Of a stretch of 64,000 bases of DNA, positions 1 through 7,254 are shown in pieces. This DNA is from Rhodococcus jostii NBRC 16295 (GTDB lineage: Bacteria > Actinomycetota > Actinomycetes > Mycobacteriales > Mycobacteriaceae). Each line of letters opens with the position of its first letter. Within the stretch, counting starts at the first letter, position 1. The DNA lies in NCBI RefSeq assembly GCF_001894825.1, contig NZ_BCWY01000006.1, forward strand, positions 124,001-188,000. The letters run 5' to 3'. The notes under the pieces are model-generated. The model saw only the letters and a program-made list of their open reading frames with translations, made no database searches and was not told the origin of the DNA. A program made the position numbers and the translations under genes.

Positions 1-56
1 CGACTGAGTTCGCGCCGGCGCGGTACCAGTACGCGCTACGAGTAATCTGAGCGACC

Positions 57-845
57 GTGACCGACCTCCACGCCGACCTGCAGCTCGCCCTCCGAATCGC
101 CGACGAGGCGGACGCGATCACCAGGGCCCGATTCGGGGCGCTCGACCTCTCGGTCGACGACAAGCCGGACCTGACGCCGGTTACGGACGCCGACCTGGCC
201 GTGGAACGGGCAGTTCGGGCGACGCTGGAATCCGAGCGGCCCGCGGACGCCGTCCTGGGTGAGGAGTTCGGCGGTGCCGCGCAGTTCTCGGGCCGGCAGT
301 GGGTGGTCGACCCGATCGACGGCACCAAGAACTTCGTCCGGGGCGTCCCGATCTGGGCCACCCTGATCGCGCTGCTCGAGGACGGTGTTCCCACGGTGGG
401 CGTCGTGAGTGCCCCGGCACTCGCGCGCCGTTGGTGGGCCGCGTCGGGTACCGGCGCCTGGTCGACGTTCGACGGGTCCGAGCCCGCTCGCCTCTCCGTG
501 TCGGCCGTCGACCGACTGGGTTCGGCCAGCCTCACCTTCTCGAGCCTGTCGGGCTGGAAGGAACTGGGTATCCGCGAACAGTTCCTCACCCTCACCGACG
601 ACGTGTGGCGGGTCCGCGGATTCGGCGACTTCTTCTCCTACTGCCTGCTCGCGGAGGGCGCCGTCGACATCGCCGCCGAGCCCGAGGTGTCGCTGTGGGA
701 CCTCGCACCCCTCGACGTGCTGGTGCGCGAGGCCGGTGGCCGGTTCACCAACCTGGCCGGCGCCGACGGTCCGCACGGGGGCAGCGCACTGGCCACCAAC
801 ACGCTGCTGCACGACGAGGCGCTGTCCCGACTGCGCTCGCACTGA
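57..845 (+). CDS. hisN: Histidinol-phosphatase, inositol-monophosphatase family
   Basis: 262-residue Mg2+-dependent phosphatase of the inositol-monophosphatase fold, expected to dephosphorylate histidinol phosphate in histidine biosynthesis. The first metal loop is seen as EEFGG (about residues 68-72), the hallmark as [10 protein letters not shown] (about 83-92) and the second metal site as WDLAPLD (about 219-225). Length is normal for actinobacterial HisN. The start is GTG with no clear ribosome-binding site. The 56 bases before it hold nothing I can name. In M. tuberculosis the homologue Rv3137 also lies just upstream of fadE24-fadE23, which supports the assignment. A generic inositol phosphatase role cannot be excluded from sequence alone. 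Confidence 0.85.
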   Translation: MTDLHADLQLALRIADEADAITRARFGALDLSVDDKPDLTPVTDADLAVERAVRATLESERPADAVLGEEFGGAAQFSGRQWVVDPIDGTKNFVRGVPIWATLIALLEDGVPTVGVVSAPALARRWWAASGTGAWSTFDGSEPARLSVSAVDRLGSASLTFSSLSGWKELGIREQFLTLTDDVWRVRGFGDFFSYCLLAEGAVDIAAEPEVSLWDLAPLDVLVREAGGRFTNLAGADGPHGGSALATNTLLHDEALSRLRSH

Positions 846-951
846 CGTCGGGGTAACACGGACAGATACTCCTGACAAGCTTCGGCGGAGGAGTCGGGTC
901 CGGTCATCCTCGTCCCCGAGGAGGGCGGACCGCCGGTGTCCGTCACCAAAA

Positions 952-1173
952 ATGTCTCCTGAGCCGCGACTCCCGATTCCGCCGTTGGCGGCGTCGACAG
1001 TGGACGACGCCGGCGTCCGGCACTTCACACTCACCGCGCGAGCGGGCACGTCCGAGATCCGCATGCACGTCCCGGCCAGGTGCGACGGCGACCACGATAC
1101 GACCGAAGGCCTCGACCTGCCGAAAACGTATGGCCTGGACGATATTCCGCTGATCATTCAGAACAGGCGGTAG
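952..1173 (+). pseudogene. Multicopper oxidase remnant (internally deleted)
   Basis: A 73-codon open stretch that reads like pieces of a bacterial multicopper oxidase joined together. The opening, LPIPPLAASTVDDAG then HFTLTARAGTSEI, matches the start of the first cupredoxin domain. It jumps to MHVPARCDG, which normally follows a copper-ligand HWHG motif that is missing here. It then jumps to LDLPKTYGLDDIPLIIQ, a segment normally about 70 residues further on. No copper-binding histidine motif remains, so the product cannot be functional. It sits where M. tuberculosis has pflA, between hisN and fadE24. The family is inferred from remembered family sequence; the deletions follow from that alignment. 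Confidence 0.6.
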
Positions 1174-1300
1174 GCCGGCGACACTCGGTACTCGCCGCGG
1201 AACGTGCTCGCGAGCAGCAGGAGAGACACGAGCACCACCGGCGCGAGACGCATGAGGGGACGCAGCCGGCGCGCCGTCGGGAGGGTCTTCGGCGGTGGAA

Positions 1301-1339
1301 CTTACTCGATAGTAGACACCAACCTTACCGCTGAGTAAG
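1301..1339. promoter_or_regulatory. Tandem palindromic operator before fadE24
   Basis: Two copies of CTTAC-N6-GTA(A/G)(G/A) lie 23 bases apart. The first is CTTAC at 1301-1305 with GTAGA at 1312-1316. The second is CTTAC at 1324-1328 with GTAAG at 1335-1339 and has perfect 5-base arms. They stand 45-83 bases before the fadE24-like start. This size and symmetry is typical of TetR-family operators of fatty-acid genes. No cognate regulator gene is adjacent, so the binding protein is unknown. Confidence 0.45.
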
Positions 1340-1383
1340 ATAGATCGTGTCCACGCCCGAACACCGAGAAACAGCTGGTGATC

Positions 1384-2790
1384 ATGAGCAAGCAAGACAC
1401 TGTTGTCCCCCACGACAGCGCGAAGCGGAAGACCCGCGACACGTCCGCCGTCGGCCTGAATCCGGTCAAGCGCGACGCCATGGGTGCCGCGATGCGAGTG
1501 CTGACCAAGATCACCGGTTCCGACCTGGCCGAGAAGTACAACCTGCGCCAGACGATCGACCGGGTAACCTACGAAGGCACCAAGACCGGATTCAAGACAC
1601 TCGGCGCCGCGACCCGCGGTTTCCAGAAGGTGTCCGGCGGCGGCGCCCCGAAGCGTCTCCCCGACAACCCGACGGCGAAGGCCGGCTACTTCGACCTCAC
1701 CCCCAGCGACGAGCAGCAGATGATCGTCGAGACCGTGCGCGAGTTCGCGGCCGAGATCCTGCGGCCCGCGGGCCACGACGCCGATGCTGCCGCCGCCGCG
1801 CCCGCGGATCTCGTCAAGCGTGCCGCCGAACTCGGCATCACCCTCATCAACGTCCCCGAGGAACTCGACGGAGCCGCCAGTGAGCGGGGCGCCGTCACCA
1901 ATTCCCTCGTCGCCGAGGCCCTCGCCCACGGCGACATGGGGCTCGCGCTGCCGATCCTCGCGCCGAGCGGTGTCGCCGTCGCCCTCACCCAGTGGGGCAC
2001 CGACGCCCAGCAGAAGACCTACCTCCCCTCGTTCACGGGCGAGCAGGTTCCGAATGCCGCCGTCGTCGTCAACGAGCCCCGCGCACTGTTCGACCCGTTC
2101 GCGTTGCAGACCAAGGCCGTTCGCTCCCCCAGCGGCTACAAGCTCAACGGCGTCAAGAGCCTCGTCCCCGCCGCGGCCTCGTCGGAGCTGTTCATCGTGG
2201 CCGCCGAACTCGACGGCAAGCCCTCCTTCTTCATCGTCGAGGCCGACACCAAGGGACTCGTCGTCGAGGCGGATCCGAGCATGGGCCTGCGCGCCGCGGG
2301 CATCGGCCGGCTCAACCTCACCGACGTCGCGGTACCCGAGTCGGGTTTGCTCGGCGACGCCGATGCCGACGTGCGGAGGGCCGAGTACGCCGACGCCATC
2401 CGGCTGGCCCGCCTCGGCTGGGCGTCGCTCGCAGTGGGCACCGGTCAGGCCGTCCTCGACTACGTGATTCCGTACGTCAACGAGCGGGTCGCGTTCGGTG
2501 AGCCGATCAGCAACCGTCAGGCGGTCGCGTTCATGGTCGCGAACATCGGCATCGAACTCGACGGACTGCGTCTGGTGACGTTGCGCGGCGCCTCACGCGC
2601 CGAACAGGGACTCTCCTTCGCCCGCGAATCGGCGCTCGCCCGAAAGCTGGCGTCCGAGAAGGGCATGCAGATCGGTCTCGACGGCGTCCAGCTGCTCGGC
2701 GGCCACGGTTACACCAAGGAACATCCCGTGGAGCGCTGGTATCGCGATCTGCGCGCCATCGGCGTCGCCGAGGGCATCGTCCTGATCTGA
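1384..2790 (+). CDS. fadE24: Acyl-CoA dehydrogenase, FadE24-like
   Basis: Flavoprotein of about 468 residues predicted to oxidise an acyl-CoA to the enoyl-CoA. The first ~100 residues are a basic, poorly conserved extension. The dehydrogenase fold follows: an N-terminal helical domain (about 100-220), a beta domain, and a C-terminal domain with LLGGHGYTKEHPVERWYRD. The C-terminal AEGIVLI aligns with the catalytic EGT segment of the family, but the Thr is not kept. The length is close to that recalled for M. tuberculosis FadE24. A GTG two codons upstream (1378) is an alternative start. The next dehydrogenase begins 28 bases after the stop; mycobacterial FadE pairs of this kind form alpha2beta2 heteromers, so a joint enzyme is inferred. 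The substrate is unknown. Confidence 0.8.
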   Translation: MSKQDTVVPHDSAKRKTRDTSAVGLNPVKRDAMGAAMRVLTKITGSDLAEKYNLRQTIDRVTYEGTKTGFKTLGAATRGFQKVSGGGAPKRLPDNPTAKAGYFDLTPSDEQQMIVETVREFAAEILRPAGHDADAAAAAPADLVKRAAELGITLINVPEELDGAASERGAVTNSLVAEALAHGDMGLALPILAPSGVAVALTQWGTDAQQKTYLPSFTGEQVPNAAVVVNEPRALFDPFALQTKAVRSPSGYKLNGVKSLVPAAASSELFIVAAELDGKPSFFIVEADTKGLVVEADPSMGLRAAGIGRLNLTDVAVPESGLLGDADADVRRAEYADAIRLARLGWASLAVGTGQAVLDYVIPYVNERVAFGEPISNRQAVAFMVANIGIELDGLRLVTLRGASRAEQGLSFARESALARKLASEKGMQIGLDGVQLLGGHGYTKEHPVERWYRDLRAIGVAEGIVLI

Positions 2791-2818
2791 GCGGCCGGAC
2801 TCGAACTAAGGAACTGTC

Positions 2819-4024
2819 ATGATCAACCTCGAACTTCCCAAGAAGCTCAAAGCCTCCGCGAACCAGGCTCACCAGGTCGCGGCAGAAATCTTCCGGCCGA
2901 TCTCCCGCAAGTACGATCTCGCCGAGCACGCCTACCCCAAGGAACTCGACACCATGGCCGCCATGGTGGAGGGCCTCAACGACTCCGGCAAGGGTGCGGC
3001 GGGTGCCGCCCTCGGGCGCGGCGACGAGCCGAAGGTCATCGGAAACGTCAACGGCGGCAACATGTCGTCGCTGATGAACGTCATCGAGACCTGCTGGGGC
3101 GACGTGGGTCTCACCCTGGCCATCCCCTACCAGGGCCTCGGCAACTCGGCGATCGCCGCGGTCGCCACCGACGAGCAGCTCGAGCGTTTCGGCAAGGTCT
3201 GGGCGTCGATGGCCATCACCGAGCCCGGCTTCGGTTCCGACTCCGCCGCCGTCACGACCACCGCGGTCCTCGACGGTGACGAGTACGTCCTCAACGGCGA
3301 GAAGATCTTCGTCACGGCCGGCGAGCGTTCCACCCACATCGTCGTGTGGGCCACCGTCGACAAGACCAAGGGCCGCGCCGCGATCAAGTCGTTCGTCGTC
3401 CCGCGCGACGCCCCGGGCCTGAGCGTCGCCCGCCTCGAGCACAAGCTGGGCGTCAAGGCGTCCGACACCGCGGTACTGCTCCTGCAGGACTGCCGGATCC
3501 CCGCGGACAACCTGCTCGGTACGCCGGAGGTCAACGTCGAGAAGGGCTTTGCCGGCGTCATGCAGACGTTCGACAACACCCGTCCGATCGTCGCCGGCAT
3601 GGCCGTCGGCCTGGGCCGGGCGGCGCTCGAGGAACTGCGCAGCATCCTGTCGGACGCCGGTGTCGAGATCTCCTACGACACCCCCGTCTACAACCAGCAC
3701 GCGGCTGCCGCCGAGTTCCTGCAGCTCGAGGCCGACTGGGAAGCCGCCTACCTGCTCGCGCTGCGCGCGACGTGGATGGCGGACAACAAGAAGCCGAACT
3801 CACTCGAGGCGTCCATGTCGAAGGCGAAGGCCGGTCGCACCGGAACGGCCATCTCCCTCAAGGCCGTCGAACTCGCCGGCACGTTGGGATATTCGGAGCG
3901 CCCGCTGCTCGAGAAGTGGGCACGCGATTCCAAGATTCTCGACATCTTCGAGGGCACGCAGCAGATCCAGCAGCTGATCGTCGCCCGCCGTCTGCTCGGG
4001 AAGTCGTCCGCAGAGCTGAAGTAG
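2819..4024 (+). CDS. fadE23: Acyl-CoA dehydrogenase, FadE23-like
   Basis: 401-residue acyl-CoA dehydrogenase. FAD/substrate motifs are ITEPGFGSDSAAV (about residues 132-144) and LNGEKIFVTAG (about 158-168). The C-terminal catalytic motif is DIFEGTQQIQQ (about 380-390) with the usual Glu. The start ATG follows AAGGAAC. Length equals M. tuberculosis FadE23. It is co-directional with the FadE24-like gene 28 bases upstream and is followed by a strong hairpin, so the two form one transcription unit behind the tandem operator. Likely half of a heteromeric beta-oxidation dehydrogenase; substrate unknown. Confidence 0.82.
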   Translation: MINLELPKKLKASANQAHQVAAEIFRPISRKYDLAEHAYPKELDTMAAMVEGLNDSGKGAAGAALGRGDEPKVIGNVNGGNMSSLMNVIETCWGDVGLTLAIPYQGLGNSAIAAVATDEQLERFGKVWASMAITEPGFGSDSAAVTTTAVLDGDEYVLNGEKIFVTAGERSTHIVVWATVDKTKGRAAIKSFVVPRDAPGLSVARLEHKLGVKASDTAVLLLQDCRIPADNLLGTPEVNVEKGFAGVMQTFDNTRPIVAGMAVGLGRAALEELRSILSDAGVEISYDTPVYNQHAAAAEFLQLEADWEAAYLLALRATWMADNKKPNSLEASMSKAKAGRTGTAISLKAVELAGTLGYSERPLLEKWARDSKILDIFEGTQQIQQLIVARRLLGKSSAELK

Positions 4025-4053
4025 CAGCTCGGGACTTTCCTCGCGAGGGGTGT

Positions 4054-4090
4054 AGCCCCCGCCGCGCTCACCTGCGGCGGGGGCTTCTTC
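4054..4090 (+). terminator. Terminator after fadE24-fadE23
   Basis: Perfect 12-base inverted repeat, AGCCCCCGCCGC (4054-4065) with GCGGCGGGGGCT (4074-4085), 8-base loop, followed by TCTTC. It lies about 30 bases after the fadE23-like stop. Confidence 0.8.
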
Positions 4091-4208
4091 GTACCTGGTT
4101 CTCCTGCGCGTTTCCCTGAGCGTCCGGCTTCGCCGGACCGCGTGGCTGGACCGTTTTCTTCATCTACGCTGAACGGGAAATCCGTCATCGCAGCCGGAAG
4201 GGTTCTCC

Positions 4209-5843
4209 ATGCCAGCTCAGCAATTCCTCACCAAGATCACGGACACCGTGGGAGCGGTACGGGTGATGAACCGCGCAGGCCTCGTTCCGTTTCCCCGGGT
4301 CGACCAGGGCATCCGATCCATTCTGGCGGTGCGGAAGTACGGTCCGTTCGCAGGACCTGTCCACGCGAATGCCGAGGCGGGGCTCGATGCGGTGGCCCTG
4401 ATCGACGAGCGCGGTTCGCTCACCTACTCCGACATCGAGGAACAGTCCAACGCCCTGGTGCGGGCGTGGCAGGCCGACGGCATCACTCCCGGTTCGGTTA
4501 TGGGCTGCATGTGCCGCAATCACCGGGGTCTGGTGCTCACCATGCTGGCCGCCGCCAAGAACGGCACCAAACTGGTGCTGATGAATACCGGTTTCGCCCG
4601 GCCGCAACTTGTCGACGTCGCCGCACGCGAACAGGTTCAGGCCTTCGTGTACGACGACGAGTTCCACGCAGTCGCCGAGGCGCTCCCCGACGAGGTGATC
4701 GCCTACCGTTCATGGGCCGACGACGATTCGACGTCGCAGGTCCGCACCCTCGATGAACTGATGGAGGGCAGAGACCGCAGTTCACTGCCCGCCCCGTCCA
4801 CGCTCGGCGGCTTCGTCCTGCTCACCAGCGGCACCACGGGCACACCCAAGGGCGCTCCGCGCGGACACACGTCGCCGCTCGCCTCGGCCCAGTTCCTCGA
4901 CCGGGTGCCGCTGCGGCGCGGACAGACGATGATGATGGCGGCTCCCGCGTTCCACGGGACGGGGGTGTCTCAGTTCGCCCTCGCACTGGCACTCGGCCAG
5001 ACGGTGGTGATGCATCGCAAGTTCGATCCCGAGAACACGATTCGTCTGGTCGAGAAGCACCGCTGCGACACACTGGTCGTCGTCCCCACCATGCTGCAGC
5101 GCATCATCGACCTCGCGCCGGAGACCCTGGCCAAGTACGACACGTCGAGCCTGAAGATCATCTTCGCGGCCGGCTCGGCGCTCTCCCCCGACCTCTGCAA
5201 GCGCACCACCGCCGCGTTCGGCGAGGTGCTCCACAACCTCTACGGCTCCACAGAGGTGGCCGTCGCCACGGTCGCGACTCCCGCGGACCTCGCGCTGGCA
5301 CCGGGCACGGCCGGCCGGGCGCCGGTCACCTGCCACGTAGCGCTCTACGACGAGTCGAGTCGACGGATCACCGAACCCGACACCGTCGGACGCATCTTCG
5401 TCGCCAGCGGTCTCAGCTTCTCCGGGTACACCGACGGTCGCGACAAGGAGCGCATCAACGGCCTCCTGTCCACCGGCGACGTCGGACACTTCGACCGCAA
5501 CGGCCTGCTTTTCGTCGACGGCCGGGACGACGACATGATCGTCTCCGGAGGCGAGAACGTCTATCCCCTCGAGGTCGAGAACCTGCTCGCCGACCGGGAC
5601 GACGTGATCGAGGCTGCCGTGATCGGCGTCGAGGACTCCGAATTCGGTCATCGCCTCAGGGCTTTCGTCGTACCCGGCCCGGGGGCCACGAAGGACGCCG
5701 AGGAGATGAAGGCACACGTCAAGGCGAACCTCGCGCGGTACAAGGTGCCCCGCGAGATCATCTTCATCGAGGAACTCCCCCGCAACGCGACCGGCAAGTT
5801 GCTGCGTCGCGTACTGATCGAGATGGACGTCACGGAGAGCTGA
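4209..5843 (+). CDS. Fatty-acyl-CoA/AMP ligase (FadD type)
   Basis: 544-residue ANL-superfamily adenylating enzyme that activates a carboxylic acid with ATP and CoA. The AMP-binding loop is LLTSGTTGTPKGAPRG (about residues 202-217). The A5 motif is YGSTEVAVAT (about 345-354), the hinge is STGDVGHFDRNGLLFVDGRD (about 420-440), followed by DDMIVSGGENVYPLEVENLL, and the C-terminal lysine motif is NATGKLLRR. The N-terminus resembles the mycobacterial FadD2/FadD12 group, long-chain or branched substrates being likely. It has its own 184-base upstream gap after the fadE terminator. The exact substrate cannot be read from sequence. Confidence 0.85.
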   Translation: MPAQQFLTKITDTVGAVRVMNRAGLVPFPRVDQGIRSILAVRKYGPFAGPVHANAEAGLDAVALIDERGSLTYSDIEEQSNALVRAWQADGITPGSVMGCMCRNHRGLVLTMLAAAKNGTKLVLMNTGFARPQLVDVAAREQVQAFVYDDEFHAVAEALPDEVIAYRSWADDDSTSQVRTLDELMEGRDRSSLPAPSTLGGFVLLTSGTTGTPKGAPRGHTSPLASAQFLDRVPLRRGQTMMMAAPAFHGTGVSQFALALALGQTVVMHRKFDPENTIRLVEKHRCDTLVVVPTMLQRIIDLAPETLAKYDTSSLKIIFAAGSALSPDLCKRTTAAFGEVLHNLYGSTEVAVATVATPADLALAPGTAGRAPVTCHVALYDESSRRITEPDTVGRIFVASGLSFSGYTDGRDKERINGLLSTGDVGHFDRNGLLFVDGRDDDMIVSGGENVYPLEVENLLADRDDVIEAAVIGVEDSEFGHRLRAFVVPGPGATKDAEEMKAHVKANLARYKVPREIIFIEELPRNATGKLLRRVLIEMDVTES

Positions 5844-5859
5844 CCGCTACGCGACCCCT

Positions 5860-5883
5860 GACCCCCGGCACGCGCCGGGGGTC
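5860..5883 (+). terminator. Hairpin after the acyl-CoA ligase
   Basis: Inverted repeat GACCCCCGGC (5860-5869) / GCCGGGGGTC (5874-5883) with a 4-base loop, 16 bases after the stop. No T-tract follows, so termination is likely but not certain. It can also serve the convergent pseudogene that ends at 5898. Confidence 0.6.
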
Positions 5884-5897
5884 GGGGCGCTGCGGCG

Positions 5898-6795
5898 TCA
5901 GCCGATGCCGATCCCGATCGCCGGATCGGTGAACCGGTTCGTGTAGATCTGTTCCGCGGTCAGCGAGTCCGGGATCGCGGCGCCGCCGGAGACGAGGTTC
6001 GGCTTCAGCCCGTCGACGGTCCCCTGCACTCTGGCCATGTCGTACGTTCCGACCGATCCGTCGGCCTCGTTCGCAATCAGCCCCTTGTCCTTCAGCAAGC
6101 GAGCGCTGAACTCCGCTTCACCCTCGGCGTACCGCGAGAACGAGGTGTCCTGCGAGACGACGTCCACGATGGTCTCGTTGGTGGCCTCGGGAGCCGTGAC
6201 ATCGTCCGCGGTCGACCGCTGGATGACGGGCACGAGTTTCTGCAGGCACGGAGCCAGCGATTCCACCTTGTCCGAACGGACCGAGATGTTGGAAGCGTAG
6301 ATGTCGAATCCCGAATCATTCAGCAGGTCGTAGGCGACCGGTTTGTCCCAGGCGGGCGTCTCGTGCTCGTAGGTGTACGGCTCCGAATTCGCGAATCCCT
6401 GTTGCGCAATCGAAGGATCCCCGACGAACCGTGAGGGCGCGCCGTCGTAGCTCGTGTCGAGTTGCGACTCCTTCAGCAGGCCCCGCGCCACCAGCCATTG
6501 CGGGAACAACTGTTCCTTGGACACCACCACGGAGGCATCCGACCTTCCGATGTCGGCCACTGTGTGCCAGTCCGGGTGCGTCTCGGGATTCCATATCAGG
6601 ATCGCCGGACTGTATTACAGCAGCGGCGTCACCGCCACCACCGGTTGGCTCGCCGCGGCAGCGATCACCTGATCCCCGTGGACGACACCGAAGATCGATC
6701 GAATCATCCACGTACATCTGCGAAGTCACCGATTGGAATCCGATCGCGGGACCACCGGCGCGGAGCGTCAGGTCCACACCGGCGTCCTTGCCGCC
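5898..6795 (-). pseudogene. Broken ABC-transporter solute-binding protein (NMT1/SsuA-like)
   Basis: The intact 3' part (5898-6560) encodes the C-terminal lobe of a periplasmic-type binding protein of the nitrate/sulfonate class (WLVARGLLKESQLDTSYDG, QQGFANSEPYTYE, LAPCLQKLVPVIQ). The reading continues upstream but is broken twice. A TAA at 6615-6617 replaces one codon just before YSPAILIWNPETHPDW. A frameshift lies at the doubled GATC (6693-6700). Upstream of that, in another frame, KDAGVDLTLRAGGPAIGF and SVTSQMYVDDSI continue the same family. The signal peptide and first ~50 residues are missing; the 5' end is fused to an IS110-like relic. No permease or ATPase genes remain nearby. Family assignment is from remembered homologues. 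Confidence 0.7.
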
Positions 6796-7045
6796 GGCCA
6801 CGTCGATCCCCAACGTCCACGCCATCGTCATCGCTCCTGTCGGTCCACATCCCTGTTCACCGGGTGACTGACCATCGCGGCCACGGCCCAGACATTCTCC
6901 AAGCAGGAGTCCACGCCTACCGGGCTGGCTCCAAGTTCCCGAACAAGGACACCGCTCGACCAGACACCGAGCCCGCAGACGACCACTCAAAAGCCAGGGA
7001 TCACCAGGTGTCCCGGTCGGACGTTCGGCCCGCCTGCGGACTCCC
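6796..7045 (-). mobile_element. IS110-like left-end relic
   Basis: Reading the minus strand, a ribosome-binding site AGGAG (6834-6838) precedes ATG at 6825 and the peptide MAWTLGIDVA. That peptide resembles the DEDD-domain start of IS110-family transposases. It is joined directly to solute-binding-protein sequence (KDAGVDL). About 200 bases upstream of the ATG are non-coding, the arrangement of IS110 left ends, where intact elements encode the bridge RNA. The rest of the transposase is absent. Identification rests on ten residues plus layout, so confidence is low; the right-hand limit (about 7045) is a guess. Confidence 0.35.
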
Positions 7046-7056
7046 TCCGAGACTAA

Positions 7057-7167
7057 ATGTCGGAGGTCGGCGTTACCGTCGAGGTCCTGCGAGAGGCGGG
7101 CGAGCGGTGGGGGGAGTTGGCGGATGACGACATCGTGTTGCCGGCATCGTTGTCCGGCTGGTTGTAA
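7057..7167 (+). other. 36-codon open frame, in phase with the TnpB gene
   Basis: ATG at 7057 opens 36 codons (MSEVGVTVEVLREAGERWGE...) ending at TAA 7165-7167. The frame is the same as that of the TnpB gene starting at 7255. Between them the frame reads a Ser/Thr/Pro/Ala-rich stretch and a second stop (TAG 7249-7251). No ribosome-binding site is evident. It may be a decayed N-terminal extension of the TnpB gene, or chance. Confidence 0.25.
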
Positions 7168-7187
7168 TCAGCTGCAGTCGATGCAGA

Positions 7188-7217
7188 TTCAACACCGGCT
7201 TCTTCAACACCGGCTTC
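7188..7217 (+). repeat. 15-bp perfect tandem repeat upstream of tnpB
   Basis: TTCAACACCGGCTTC occurs twice head to tail (7188-7202 and 7203-7217). The unit is a multiple of three. It lies 38 bases before the TnpB start codon, possibly in its leader. Confidence 0.8.
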
Positions 7218-7254
7218 GGGGCGATGCCGCCGCACGGTTGGGAAGGGGTAGCCG

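Noticed and set aside
907..922. Hairpin TCCTCG/CGAGGA after hisN as a terminator
   Set aside because: Only six base pairs and no T-tract; not strong enough to list.
36..1157. Minus-strand frame across hisN
   Set aside because: Antisense shadow of hisN and the oxidase remnant; no motif or ribosome-binding site.
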